A stretch of DNA of 64,000 nt, taken from contig KV748187.1 of the NCBI GenBank assembly GCA_001692895.1, positions 1,685,715-1,749,714 of the forward strand. The letters run 5' to 3'. The stretch's first letter is position 1, and each line of letters begins with the position of its first letter. Positions 19,000-33,129 of the stretch are shown piece by piece. This DNA comes from Cenococcum geophilum 1.58 (taxonomy: Eukaryota; Ascomycota; Dothideomycetes; Gloniales; Gloniaceae). The notes beneath the pieces are model-generated. The model ran no database searches. It was not told the DNA's origin and saw only the letters and a program-made list of their open reading frames with translations. The position numbers and the translations under genes were made by a program.

Positions 19000-21900
19000 T
19001 TANNTTNCGCCTTTTTACCACTNANACCNAGCCTANNACNAATTCTACGTCTCTNTAATACTANAGGCGCTGCNANAAGCAGCGTGCCTACGAGTTACCT
19101 TACTTTATACTTCTAAGGAACCCATAATAGTAAGACGATATTCCTTACTAGCTACTATATTAAACCTAAAGAACAATCCAATATCTACACTTAACCTATA
19201 ACGCCAATCAATCCCAGAAGAATTTGATTTATTAGCCCTAGCCTTAACCCCTAAGGAGATAGATACTGATAATATCTTATCTTTTATTAACTATATAACT
19301 ACGGATAAGTAAGCGGAAGGGCTACTACCTATTAAAATTAAAATACGAGACGCCGAGATGTTTATAAAAATGGTAGCACAAGAACCTAATAAATACTACC
19401 GCCTTCTATAGAACTACTACCTAAAGCTTATACAAGCTAAGATGCGTACTACCTAAAATCGCGATATTATCTAAGACCTACAAGCTTGTAAGGCGCTCGC
19501 TAATAACACACGTTAAGAAACCAAAGATAATCTTTACGTGTCTAAACGCGACGTCTAATAGTTAAAAAAGGCTAAGATTATACTTATTGCTATAGTTACT
19601 AAAAGAGAAGGCATAATTAAATACCTATAATCTTAGCTTAATAAGCACATTTGTAATAACGCTAGACACCTCTCTACTGTATATAACGCCACTTAAGTCT
19701 CTACGCCCCCGGTAACTTTACCTACTTAACGCTTAATAGAGGGTTAGCGCTAAGCAGCTTTACCTAATAGGAACCCCTATTAAAGCAACGATAAAAGCTA
19801 TAACGACTAAACCTAAGCTGCCACTATAGGGTCTAATATACGTTACCCTAATCCCCTAGTTTTCTAGGGAGACCGCAAAAAATACAGCTACTAAAAGATA
19901 TAAATCCGCGAGAAACTAACTTAGAGCGCCTGCCTTTTTCCTATAAAAGACACTAAGATTAGCTATATTATTAGGCGAATAAAGGGTATACTATTTAATA
20001 GACTCTTCGCCTAATAGGAGACTAATAGCCCCTAGAAGTAGTAGTTTTACTAAGAAATCCTTAATGATTTCAACCTAATATACCGCGACTATAACCTACT
20101 AGCTACCAACTAAGCTAAACTACGTGCCTTAAAGATAAGCCCTACTGAATTATTTAATAAGTTCTATATTAAATTCCAAAAATATACCGGAGCCCTTACC
20201 CGAGACGATACTAAAGACTAAGAAGATCTCCTTAAAAAAGTTACTTATTGCCTTAGTCACGCAGCCGCCAGCCACAACTATAATAATGTTTATAATATAG
20301 TAGCAGCCATACGGAAGATTAAATAACAACTAAATTAGATTACTACTATAAACCCCCGCCTAAAGATCTTCCTATAGAAGCCCTCCGGACCTACTAAACC
20401 ACTAACGCCTACTACCCTAAGCAACACTACTGGTCCTAATATCGACCTTTCCATACTAACCTTTTTGTAAAAGCTACTAGATGGAGAACGCGAGCTACTC
20501 CAAAAGCTAAAGCGTTGCTATAGATATTATCAAAAAGGCTGTTATAGCTATAGCCTAAACTACTTAATAGCTAGGTTTAGCAGCCGCCGCCTAACACCTA
20601 ACCTAGTACCTTAAACACTAAATACGTCGCTATATACCACTACCGTATAAGACAAAGACGTAGTAATAGCGGTAGAATTAAATATAGAAATAGAAAACGC
20701 CAAGTCCTAGCCCTAAGTCGCAGGTTAGGACGCCCTAATAATAAGGGGATCTATATATCGGCCTACTTAATAGATAACTTAGTAAAGATAAATAGACGGA
20801 AACAGATAGTTTTACCCGTAATAGAAACTACTACCAAAAAACAATATAAAAGCCATTCTATAATTAATTGCGGAGCTACTAATAAATTTATAAATACCTA
20901 ATTTATGCGCACTTATAACCTACCTACCTTACCCCTTACCAAAGCCCGCGCCCTATAACTCACTAATAGTAGTTATACCGCACAGAAGATTACCTATATA
21001 GTATAACTCCACCTAGATATAAATAGGCACTAGGAAGAACTCTAGGCCTATATTATACCACTTACTAACTACCCTATTATCCTTAAAATAAACTAGCTTA
21101 AATAATATAACCCCGCCATTAACTAAAAAAAGAGAGAAGTAACCTTTAACTCTAAATACTATAGAGAGACCTACTTAGGATATAGCCTAGCCGCCTCTAT
21201 CTACTCCCCAGGATACTAACCTAAAAAACCCCTTATTACCCTACCTATAACTAACTACCACTATATAAGTGCCGCGGCCTTCTACCGCATAGCATATAAA
21301 AAAGGCTAAACCGTTACTATAGCCTCCCAATTATAACTATATAAGCTTAATAAAGAATAAGACTACGTCCTCTATAGTAACAGGATAGATATAGTTAACC
21401 TCCTAGAAAACGATGCCCCTATAAAACTCTATGGACTTTTACCTTTAGACTTTAAGAAGTTTATAAAGCTTAAAAAAGGACTTACTAATAAGAAACTCCG
21501 TAAGCTCCTCCCTAAAAGGTACCATAACTTTATTAACGTATACTTATAAAAAAGCGCAGATATACTCCCCCTATATTAACCTAATAACTATACTATTAAT
21601 ATTAAATAAGGAAAAACGCCACCCTATAAGAGACCCTACTTAATATTAAAAAATAAACTTCTAGTTATTAAAAAGTATATTAATAAACACCTTAATAAAG
21701 GGTTTATTCGCCCCAGTATATCCCTAGTAGCCGCCCCTATCCTCCTTACTAAAAAGCTAGGAGGAGGTATTTAATTCTATATTAACTATAGAGGACTTAA
21801 CGCTATTATAATTAAGAACTAATACCCCATACCGCTTATATATAAAACTCTTAAGCGGCTTAGCTAAGCTAAAATCTATACTAAGCTTAATATTATCGCC

Positions 21901-24900
21901 GCCTTTAACCGCCTCTAAATATGAGAAGGTAACGAATAGAAAACCATATTCATATCGCGCTTTAGCCAATTTAAATATACTATTATACCCTTTAGCGTAT
22001 ACAACGGCCTAGGCAGCTTTTAAAGCTATATTAATAACGCCTTATGGGACTACCTTAACGACTTCTACTCTGCGTACCTAGACGATATACTTATTTATAG
22101 TAATAACCCTTCTAAGCATACCGAGCACGTTTAAAAGGTCTTATAGCGCCTTAGGGACGCAGGACTTTATATTAATTTAAAAAAGTATAAATTCTTAGTT
22201 ATAGAAGTAAAATACCTTAGACTAATTATTACTACTAAGGGTATCTATATAGACCCCGAGAAGGTATATATAATTACCAAATAGTAAACCCCTAACTGCA
22301 TTAAAGACATATAAGCTTTCTTTAGTTTCGCTAACTTCTATTAAAAATTTATATATAACTTCTCGGGTATTATAGCACTACTTATAGCAATAATGCGAAC
22401 AAAGGGCCTTTTTGTAAAAAGAAGAAAAATATATTTACGTTTTATCTGGACGCCTAAATACGAGAAGGCGTTCTAAAACCTTAAAGATGCTTTTACTAAA
22501 GCACCCATCCTAGCTTATTTTATACCAGGATAACAACTCTATTTTAAGACTAACTCCTTAGACTACGTTAACGCAGGCGTCCTTTCCTAGATAGGTAATA
22601 ACGGTCTCCTCCACCTAGTCGCATTCTATTCGTCTAAGCTTATACTATAAGAATATAACTATAAGATCTATAATAAGGAACTTCTCGCAATTATATAAGC
22701 GTTTAAAGAATTCTAATTAGAACTCTCCTTAGTAGAACCTAACTAGCCAACTAAAGTCCTTACGGATTATCGCAACCTTAAGTACTTTATAACTATAAAA
22801 CAGCTAAACTAACACCAAGTACGCTGGAACGAGTTCCTCTCTAGTTTTAACTTTAAAATTATATATAGGCTAGAAGTATAAGATACTAAACCTAATAGCC
22901 TAACACGCCGCTTATAAGACCTTCCTTAGTCTAAAGATAACCCCTATAACTAGTTCTAATAATAAATAATCCTAAAAGCATAAAATTTAGCCTTAGGTAT
23001 GCTACCTATAATAGAGCTAACTATACCTTAGCTCCATACTATAAAACTAAAATTACCTCCTAAAATTAATAAGCTTATCACCACGGCATATAACACCTCT
23101 ATTAACCTATTACTATATTAACTTATTACCATAAAGACCGCTAGCGCCCATATACTACCAACTAAACTCTAAAGCTTAGGCCAGATTAATATAGCAGCCT
23201 TAGAAGTAAAAGAGAATAGGCTCTATTATAGAGGCCGTCTATTTATCCCTAACTTAGAAAATCTACAACGGTAACTAATCTAAATAGCCTATAACCTCTA
23301 ATTAAGCGGCTACCTAGGCAAAGGAGGAACCTATAAGCTTCTTAGCCGATACTACTTCTAGCCTAAAATAATAGACTTAGTTAAACGCTTTATAGGCGCC
23401 TACTATAGTTATAAGCGCGCTAAGGCCTTTAATATAAAGTACTAAGGACTACTATACCTTCTACCAGTACCTATACGATAATAGGCAAATATCGCCATAG
23501 ATTTCGTTGTTAACCTACTACCCTATAAATAATATGGCCGTACCTATAAGAATATCCTTATAATAATATACCGACTTATAAAAGAGCGCCACTACGTCCC
23601 AACTAAAGGCGTAGCTATTAGCGACATTACTAACGCCTTCCTTTATAAAATCTACTGATTATATAGGTTACCTAACTTAATTACGTCTAACTAAGGCATA
23701 TAGTTTGGCTCTAATATATAGAGACGAATCTACCAACGCCTTAGCATCTTCATTAAGATGTCTATATTCTTTTACTATAAAACTACTAGGCAACCGGAAA
23801 ACGCTAATGCTAGCATAAAAGCGTACCTATAATAGGTAGTCGCCTATAGTTAAGATAACTAGGTAAATTACCTCCTACTAGGTAAATTTGCAGTAAATAA
23901 CTACGTCTTAACTACTATAGGACTTACCCCGTTCTTTATAAACAAGGGATATTACCCCTAATCCGGCATAGAACTACTAAAACCTATTAATAAAAAACTA
24001 CTATATAGAAAACGCCTTAAGATACTACTTACTAACTAGTATATAGACCGTATAAAAAATCTACTCAACTACTACAAGGGAGAAATGGCCTAGGCTTAAG
24101 TAAAGCAGGCCTACTTCGCTAATTGTTATAAAATGCTACCACCGGAGATATGTGTTAGCGACTGGGTATAGCTAGATATACGTAATATCTCTATATAGAG
24201 GCCTATAAAGTCACTTAATTATAAGAACCTTAGCCTTTACCCAATTAAATAAGTTATTAATAGGGGAGCTATATATAAGCTAGAGCTCCCGCCTACCCTA
24301 GCCACCCGCGGGATATAGCCTATATTTTACCTATAGCTACTATACCTTTACCAGCCTAACCCCTTACCGGGGCAGATATAGCCTAAACCCCCACTAATAC
24401 TAATCTAAGACGAGAATAAAGACAAGAACTATAAGAAGTAGACCGTTAAACAAATTATTAACTCTAAATACTTTAGTAAAGGCAGAGGACAACGGCTCTA
24501 CTACAGAGCTATATATATAGGATTTAACATAGATTAGCCAGAATGGCAACTATAGGAAGACTTTAAAAATGTAAAGGATTTAATTAGCGACTTTTACTAC
24601 GCGAACCCACAGAAACTAGGCCTAAGCAGAGATTTTATACCTAANCCTCTATAGGAGCCCTTATAAAGTTAAACCGTTATATATTACTACGTAGGGGCAA
24701 ATTACCGCTAGATTGCCGTTAGATTGCGGTAAAGTGTAATTACGTAACCGGAATATCGTTAAGATATCTAGGAACTTTAACCGGCGGTTAAAGTTGTCTA
24801 ATTAGTTGGATTCTTAGATGCTAAGCCTTATCACATAATATTATTTTAAGCCTTTAGCAATACCCCCCTTTCTTCTTTTTTATACCCTAAGTGTCCCTTT

Positions 24901-24959
24901 TACATATATATAGTAACCACAGCGTCGCCGGAGCTCCGCCTCTATAGGAGGGGGGGTAG

Positions 24960-25151
24960 TATTACGGAACCCCACTATAGGGGCCTCTATAGGAGAGCCC
25001 TGTGCTCTTACGTACACCTTGTATACAGCTTATGTCAGCTACGCATAGGTATATTACCTCCTTACGCCCTCGACCCTTACAATCAATCGCGCAACGTCTT
25101 GTAAACTCCTTAAATACATACGTCTTATAGCCACTGCCCCGTCCCGTAATA
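24960..25151 (+). repeat. 3' LTR of the chromovirus
   Basis: It aligns along its length with 18808-18999. The differences are mostly C-to-T and G-to-A, as expected from RIP. Confidence 0.85.
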
Positions 25152-25156
25152 TCCGA

Positions 25157-27060
25157 TCTGGATTAATACACCCCCTTAGCTTTAATCCCTTATAGATTAA
25201 AGCTACATCGCGGGTCTTAGTATGGTGTTAAGTTAAATATACCCTATATCTTCCTCCTTATTTACCTTTATTAATTTAGATCCTTTCCTTAATATTAACT
25301 AAATTTAATTAATAAATAAATGTCTTGTGCTTCTACCTTGGTAGAGCTTTTATTAAGCCGTCTACTACTATTACTATAGTAGGCGTCCAGTTGATCCTAA
25401 TTTGATTATCACGTACTTCTTAACGTAACTAGTGGTGGTGTATATTAACGTGTTGGAGCTTTATAGATAGCTCTAGTCCGTCTTTTATAAGTAGTTAAAT
25501 TGTCTATAAATTATTATAGTTAATTATTTACCTATTATTTAAGGTTAATCTAATTTCTTTAAAGAAGCGACTCTACTAGATTAATTTTGTTCCTATATAT
25601 AATAGAGCTATAAGCTCTGCCTTAGTGCTTAACTTTATTACTAACGTTTGCTTAGTAGAGCGCTAGTTAATTAATCCCCCAAATAGGGTAAATAGATATC
25701 CTTCCGTACTACGTTTACTTATTAAGTTATCTCCAAACGCTATATCGCTTACTCCCATAAAGACTTAACTCCCTATATTATGTGCTAAGTATTTAATCGC
25801 GAGGGTCCTTTTCTGGTATAGGTAGGCGATCGCTTAATAAGCTGCGGCGTTGTGTAGGGGTAAGGGGTTTTATAGGAATTCTAATAACTTACTTAAAGCT
25901 CTTGCTATATTAGGTCTCGTAATATAGGTTGCATAGAGGAGTGAGCCAATTATCCTCTAGTAGACGTAAATGTCTTATTTTAAAGCTTTCTCCGGATTTG
26001 GTAGGAGCTTATTGGTGCTTATAAGTATACTAACTAAGCGCATATTAGTTAAATAAAAGTTATTAGCAATCTTTTTAATATAGGAGTCTTAATAGAGCTA
26101 TAGCTTCTTCTAACTTTTATCTTTTAAGACTTAAATTCCTAGGAACTAGGACAGTTTACCTAGGTCCTTTATTTTATATCTCTTTATAAGCGCATTCTTA
26201 AAGCTTAGAAGCTCTAACTGGTTTCCCTTAGTGCTTATAGTACAGATATCATCTATATAGAAAAACACAATTAGCCGATCGTTATAGTAGAGATATAGCT
26301 CTCTACTAATAGGCTTTAACCCCAATTTGGTTAGTTTCTAACTTAAGTTATTATACTAGAGACGTGGCGATTATCGAAGTCCGTAGGGAGCTCTTTATAG
26401 TAGTAGATATTTGCCTTTAATGGTAAATCCATCCGGATACTTAATATAGACTATTTTATTAATTAAGCTGTTTGCGAATGTGTTAATAGCATCGCCCTGC
26501 TAAACGTCTAAATTAAATGCTGCGATAACTGCTGCGAGAGCTCTAAAGACTTTGGCTGCTAAAGTTACCGCATAGGTGTCCTTATAAATTGACTCTTATA
26601 GATCGCCTCTTATACAAAGTCATGCCTTAAACTTTGTTAGATATCCATTAGTATCTATTTTATAGGTAAATTTCTAGGTTATAGGCACTATTTTAATTAA
26701 TAGAGTCTTATTTATAAGATGAGATATTTAATTACGCTGTTGCGGCTCCCGTTAGGGTCCATGCAGCGGGTCTATATAGGTATATATGTATAAAAGGGAA
26801 ACCGTATAGCTATAGCCGGATAAAACCTCTCCTTCTACTATTATGCGGCCTATATAGTCTCTCTTCTAAATAGTAGCTGCTAAGCATAAGTAAACGTCTC
26901 CTTAAGGCGCTATAGAAAAGCCATTTTAATACGTACTCCTAGGTCTATCCGGTGGGGTATATAGCTAGGGCCTAAGTTCCGTCCTAGTTGGTTTAGTTAT
27001 CTAGGTAGGGCAAGGGCCAGCGGCCCGCAAAGCTGGTGGTGTAGAAGTCCGTACGCAGCT
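25157..27060 (-). mobile_element. Ty1/Copia reverse transcriptase-RNase H part, RIP-inactivated
   Basis: On the minus strand the reading gives KFTYKIDTNGYLTKFKA (near 26700), then AAVIAAFNLDV-QGDAIN, APYGLR, the RT catalytic IVFFYIDDICTI (near 26265) and further on LIGSLLYATYITRPNIARAL (near 25920). These are standard copia RT-RNase H landmarks. Stops are at RIP-type positions. The gag-integrase part of a copia element in the same orientation lies at 39200-40720. The two are probably halves of one element split by the LINE/Ty3 insertions, which I infer from order and orientation only. Confidence 0.75.
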
Positions 27061-27079
27061 CCGTAGCTCCATAGCTGTA

Positions 27080-27372
27080 ATAGTACTAGGGCGCGTTACT
27101 TACTAAATTCTATCAAGTTCTGCCAAGTTCTGCTAACTTACCAAATTCTACTAAGTTCTACCAACTTGCTAAGTTCTACTAAGTTCTGCTAAATTTTACT
27201 AGCTTACTAATTTCTGCTAATTTCTACTATATTTTGCCGACTTGCTACGTTTTACCAACTTCTACTAACTTGTTAAGTTCTGCTAGGTTCTACCAGCTTA
27301 CTAAGTTCTACCAAATTCTACTATATTACTAAATTCTGCTAGATTCTGCCACACCTAAGTATTCTGCTATAT
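27080..27372. repeat. Decayed TTGGCAGAA-type tandem repeat
   Basis: There are about 20 imperfect copies of a CTAAGTTCTGCCAA-type unit (minus strand TTGGCAGAACTTAG), the same family as the GGCAGAAT repeats at 10352 and 15408 after RIP. It lies at the 3' end of the LINE reading and may be its tail. Confidence 0.65.
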
Positions 27373-27675
27373 TTAGCGAATTGCCGTAACATTGCCGCAA
27401 TTTACCGTACTTTACCGTACTCTACTATCCTCCTCTTCTTAAGGTGCTTCCTAGCCTTCTCTCTTTACCCTAGCTAGCTCCCTAGCTAGTAAAAGGTATA
27501 GTAGGAGGTTTATCTATATAAACTAGTTCGTAACTACCTTAGCAGCCTTTAGCTTAGCTAGGAGCTCTCTATATAAGAATATTCTGGTATAGTAATATAT
27601 TTCTACCTAACTAGCGGTGTACCTAGGGTAAAACACTATTACGTATATTGTTGATTATTAGTTATAGCCGCATAG

Positions 27676-27878
27676 TATTAGGCTATAGAGACGCACTGGC
27701 CGTAACCAGCTTAGCGCAGGCGAAGCGTAGGCGAGGCGCCTACAAAACGTAGTCGTCCCGCATTAGAGAACAGCAGAATTCAGTTTTACAGTTCTACTTC
27801 ATTAAGAACCAGATACTCTTTACATCCCACTACTGTTGTCATGTTACTACATACCCTAAGGACCTTAGCGTCCTAACA
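27676..27878 (+). repeat. 5' LTR of the second Ty3 element
   Basis: It is nearly colinear with 34065-34267, differs mainly by C-to-T/G-to-A, and ends GCGTCCTAACA. Confidence 0.85.
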
Positions 27879-30800
27879 GTACTAAATTCTTATCCCTTTT
27901 TAGGGGTAGTGGCCCAATAATATAGCGGTCTGCTAAGGCCACAACTATGTAGCGGCAACCCTCTGTTAAGAAGACGACCTATATTTATTAACTATATCGT
28001 AGCCTATTGACCTAATGGCGAGACGCGGGCGTACTAGCGCAGTGCGTACTACTAAGCCTAGGGATCGGCCCTAGGATAATATAGGTGAACCTATGTTGTC
28101 CTAAACAGAACCGGAAGCTACGGACGAAGGGGATATATAAAAAGAAATATAACGGCTAGAAAATAAGAAGCTACAACTCCTAGAGTAAAGAAAATTATAC
28201 TTACTTAGGAAAGAGGTGGAAGTGCTAAGACGGCATTAACGCGGTAAGGCGACGTTAACTCCCGTTCCTAACCTAGATCTACAACCTTAAACTATCCCAT
28301 TAGAGTACTTAGATAGTAGCTAGATACGTCTAAACCTTAAGCGGAAGGCTATTAATATAATAGGCGCTCCGTTAAAACGGGCCGTTAAAATAAAGAAGAT
28401 TGCTCTATATTATGGTAAGACTATATAAAAGCACTAAGACTTCCGCGATAGCTTAAAGCTAGCATTTTACTTAGAGCACGACGGCTTTATAAATAAGGAT
28501 ACTAAAGTTGCGTTTACTATGTAATATATAAAGGGGACCAACTAAACCCTTTAGCTGTAGTATAAAGATAACTACCTAGATATATAGTTTACCTAGGAGG
28601 AGCTAATAGAATTCCTAATTAACTAAATTAAAAGTCCTATTAATTAAGAACTCTATGTAGCCCTAATATATATAAGGGTAATACAATAAACCGATTAACC
28701 TATAAATGAGTTTACTGCTTACCTAACCTCCTTAAAAGTATAAATTAATCCTCCCTATAATGCAAAGTATTTAATAATACACCTATTCGCGAAGCTACGG
28801 CTAGAGCTACGGCTTACGGTTACTAACTATTAGGAGTTTCTATAAACTTAAAATTAGCTAGTTTCCCTAGCTGCCCTATTAGAGGAAAACTAGAAGAGCG
28901 TAAGCGCCCTATAGGCTAGAAGCAATAGGCGCGCCGCGAACTCAAATATAAAGACTACCCTATTAGGTAACTTAGGGAAAGCGAACTCTAAAACTACCGC
29001 TAGCGACGCAACGGTAGGGCAAAGTAGTACCGCTAGGGGTTTAACCTAACCTAAGGGGAACTGCAAAAATTATAGTAAGCTAGGATATTAGTGGTAATAG
29101 TGCCCGGAGCTATAACAGTACTAGCCGTAGTTAAGCAGCGTAAACGCCATCTTAACGCTAGGAAAAGGCAGGCGCCCTTAAAGCCCCTTACACCTATAGG
29201 GCGCAAGCTACCACTAGATTGTAAGGAAGCTATTACTATCTTAGGAGAAGTCCTATCTAAGCAAACCTAAAAGGAGACCTTAGTAATGCTTAATCTTGGC
29301 GCTAAAGTAAATATAATTAATTAGCAATTTATAATAGAGTGTAACTTTAAGATACTAGATATAGAATTGCCTACCTACTTCTAGTTAAATAAAACTTAGG
29401 CATATTGCTATAAAGCCTATAAGGTACTATTAAGGATAAAGGACAGCTGGGGTAAGATAAGGAAAGTAACCCTTATCTGCTATAGAATGGCTAACGCATC
29501 CCCCACTGTTACCCTAGGTATGCCAGGGTTAAAAAAGGCCCGACTTCTTATTAACTATAAGGCAAAGGCGTGGCGATAGAAGCTAGACGGCTCGTCCCTA
29601 TTACTATAAACCCCTAAGGGTTTTATAGAGTCTCTCTAGAGGGAATTTAGGGTCTTCGCCCTAGTAATTACTAGATTAATACCTAGCAAATAAGACAACG
29701 GCAGCTTGCCAGTCTTTCCCCTATAGTTAAAAGAAGCTAGTAATATCTTCTTATATAAGAAAGCAGGAAAGCTACCCTAATACCACTAGGGCGACTATAC
29801 TATTAATCTAAAAGAGGGACAAGAGGTCCCGTATAGACCGCTCTATAACCTCTTAGTTAAGGAGCTAGAGGTACTAAGGGAGTACTTAGATAACGCCTTA
29901 GCTAAAGGCTAGATCTAACCAAGTACTAGTCCCGCAGGGGCACCTATCCTATTTATACCTAAAAAAAATAGAAAGTTATGGCTCTGTGTAGACTACAGAG
30001 GCCTTAATAAGGTAATAATTAAGAATTATCTCGCACTACTATTAATTAATAAAACCTTAGACCGCTTAGTAGGTTCTAAAATCTTTACTAAGTTAGACCT
30101 AACAAATACGTACTACCGCCTTTGTATCTATTAGGGCGATAAGTAAAAGACGGCGTTCCGCACGCGTTACGCCCACTTTAAGTATTTGGTTTTGCCTTTT
30201 AGGCTAACTAATAGACTAGCAACCTTTTAGGGCTATATTAATCGGGCCTTATTAGGACTAGTAGACGTCTTCTATATAGTTTATCTTAATAATATTCTAA
30301 TTTTCTCTAAAAATCTAGAGGAACACTAGCGCCACGTACTAGAAGTGCTACGTAGGTTACAGTAATATTAACTATATACAAACCTTAAGAAGTACAGGTT
30401 TAGTGTATAAAAGGTTAAGTTCCTAGGATATATTATTAGTCCTAAAGGCGTAGCGATAGATCTTAGCTAGGTAGAAGCCATTACCAAATAGGAGAGCCCT
30501 TAATCCTATAGGGATATCCAGGTCTTCTTAGGTTTTGCTAACTTCTATTACCGGTTTATCTATAAGTACTCTACTATTATAAAGCCTATTACTAATCTCC
30601 TTAAGGGAGTAAAGAACGGCTGTAAAGCTAGGCCTCTTAGCTAGCCTAAAGAGGCGGAGTAGGCAATGCGCTAGCTCTATAACACCTTTATAACAGCGCT
30701 GCTCCTATAATACTATACGCTAGGCTTACTAACCTAGTTAAAGACTAATACCTCTATATAAGGCCTAGCAGCAATTATATTATAGCTATTTAAAGATAGC

Positions 30801-33009
30801 CTTTAGTATCTAATAGCCTTTTAGTCTAGGAAGCTTTTACTAGCAAAGCGTAATTATAAGACCTATAATTAGGAGCTACTAGCTATTATAGAGGCTTTTA
30901 AGCATTGGAGACACTATATTAAGGGGCTATTAAGCCGCCTAGAAGTACTCACAAACTATAATAATCTAAAGGGTTTTATAAAAGTAAAAGCCCTTAATAG
31001 ACGGCAAGCCAGATAGGCTATAGCATTAGCTGCCTATAACTTTATTATTAAGCATAGGGCGGGAAAAACAAACCCCGTAAACGCGCCGTTAAGGCAACCC
31101 CTAGACGCAGGGGGTCCGCTAGAAGAAGACACTATACTACTATTACTCTAAAGGACTTTGGGAATATAGGGTCACTAACCTAAGGTAAAAGTCCTATTAG
31201 GTATATAAGAAAGCGAGCCTTCTATAAAGGTATTATTTCTACGGCTATAAGCCAGCGACCTAACGGCGGTACACCTAGGCTATATAGTATTACGGTTTAA
31301 CTAGGCAACCTATATATATGCCGTTAAGTAGCGCGTAATAAGGACCTAGGTTAGAGAAGCAAGTACTTAAGAAAGTGCTTATAAGTCTAGTACGGAAACA
31401 GTCATTAAGCTTATTAAAGGACTTTAGACTAAAGATAACTTTATACTATAAAAGCGTAGTAATAGCGTAGATACTATAAGACGCTATTAACGCGCCCGCT
31501 TAAAGCTAGTGTGGCAGTTTAATTCCGCTAGACTACTTTATTACTATAAGAGGCTATATATACCCCTAGACCCAGCAGTTTATATAGAACTCCTATAGAT
31601 CCACCATAATAATGCCCTAGCTAGGCACTTTAGTGAGAAAAAGACTCTAAATCTACTTTTATATAAGTACTACTGGCCTAGTATAAATGCGGACGTTATA
31701 AACTATATCTCTACCTATAATTTATACCAACGTATATATACGCCTTAATATCGCCCTTACGGCGAGCTTTAAGCGCTACCTTGCCTAGACTAGCCGTGGT
31801 AAGAGATTATAATAGACTTTATTACAGGCCTACTGCCTAGTAAATGAGGTAATAAGGTATATAACGCAATATATATAATAGTTAACCGCTATACTAAGAT
31901 AGCCTTATATCTACCTATAATAAAAACTATTACTGCAACCGAACTCGCGGATCTCTTCCTTAACGAAGTAGTACGCCGTTTTAGAGCCCCTAGGGGGATT
32001 ATATTTAATTACGGCAGTATCTTTACTAATAAGTTCTAGTTAGAGCTATGCTTTACTATAAAGATTAAACGTAGGCTAAGTATAGCCTTTTATCCACAAA
32101 CTAATAGGTAAACAAAATGCTAGAACTAAACCTTAGAGTATTACCTCTATATATTTTATAACGAAAAGCAGAGCAACTAGGTAGACCTCTTATTACTAGC
32201 CAAATTCGCCTATAATAATGCTAAATATAGCAAGACGGGTATAAGCCCGTTCTATGCCTACTATAGGTTTTACCTACGCCTAGAATACGAGGTTTAGATA
32301 AACAATAGTAGTTCTGTTCTAGCCGCCTCTAAAAGGATTAAAAGAATATCCCTTAAACGCGAAGCGCTAGTAAAACGCTAGGAGCACGCCGCCGAGGCGT
32401 AGATAAAATACTATAATTATTATTACTAACTATAGGTATATAAAGTAGGGGATCTAGTCTTACTATTAACTAAGAACCTTAAACTAAAAAGGCTAAATAA
32501 GAAACTTATAGCACGCTTTATTAGACCTTTTAGTATAGCTAAACCAGTTAGAAAGTAAGCATACTAACTATATCTACCTATATCTTACCATATCCACCTA
32601 ATATTCTATATTAGCTTGCTAGAGCTATATAAATAACGTAAGGGCACTACTAGAGACCCTCTACTAGGGCCTATTAAGCTAGATAATTAAGCGGACTAAG
32701 AGGACTAATATAAGGTAGAAGAAGTACGTAGAAGGAAGGAATGTAACTAAACCCTATAGTACCTAGTTAAGTAGAAAGGCTAACTAAAAGAATATAACAA
32801 ATAGGTCCTAGTAGAGGATATTAATAAGGACGTAAAGGAGACGTATAATAGTTACTTTACCCTAAGGGGTAAATAGAAAAGAAAGTAGGCGGGAAAATAA
32901 AAAACTTTTAATTATAACTAAGGTTACGCCCTATTAGCGGGGCAATAACGGAATAACGGCGGAGCAATAATAGTACGCCAATAGAAATATAGATACTTTA
33001 CAGCTCCAA

Positions 33010-33125
33010 CAAATCCTCCCTTTCCTCCCCTCCTTCCTTTCCCTCCTCCTCTCCCCCCTTATCCTCCTCCTCCTCTCCCTCCTCCTTATCCTCCTTACCC
33101 TTATCCTCCTCCTTATCCCTTACAA
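33010..33125. repeat. Polypyrimidine CCTCCT tract
   Basis: A run of (T/C)CCTCC units lies between the chromodomain of the second Ty3 element and its antisense ORF. The absence of CpA/TpG sites explains why RIP left it unchanged. Confidence 0.7.
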
Positions 33126-33129
33126 TGGG

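Larger units (their letters stand above)
18808..25151 (+). mobile_element. Ty3/Gypsy chromovirus, RIP-inactivated
   Basis: Two 192-bp LTRs (18808-18999, 24960-25151) run TGTCACGG...CCGTGACA, the right copy decayed to TATTACGG...CCGTAATA, and are flanked by TSD TCCGA (18803-18807, 25152-25156). A polypurine tract precedes the 3' LTR (24948-24957). In order on the plus strand are gag (about 19150-20560), protease, reverse transcriptase with DYRGLN-like NYRGLNAI near 21785 and an intact YLDDILIYS near 22080, RNase H, integrase (about 23280-24200) and a chromodomain-like segment RLYYRAIYIGF...PEWQ near 24495-24610. TAA/TAG stops occur throughout, so no protein can be made. Confidence 0.9.
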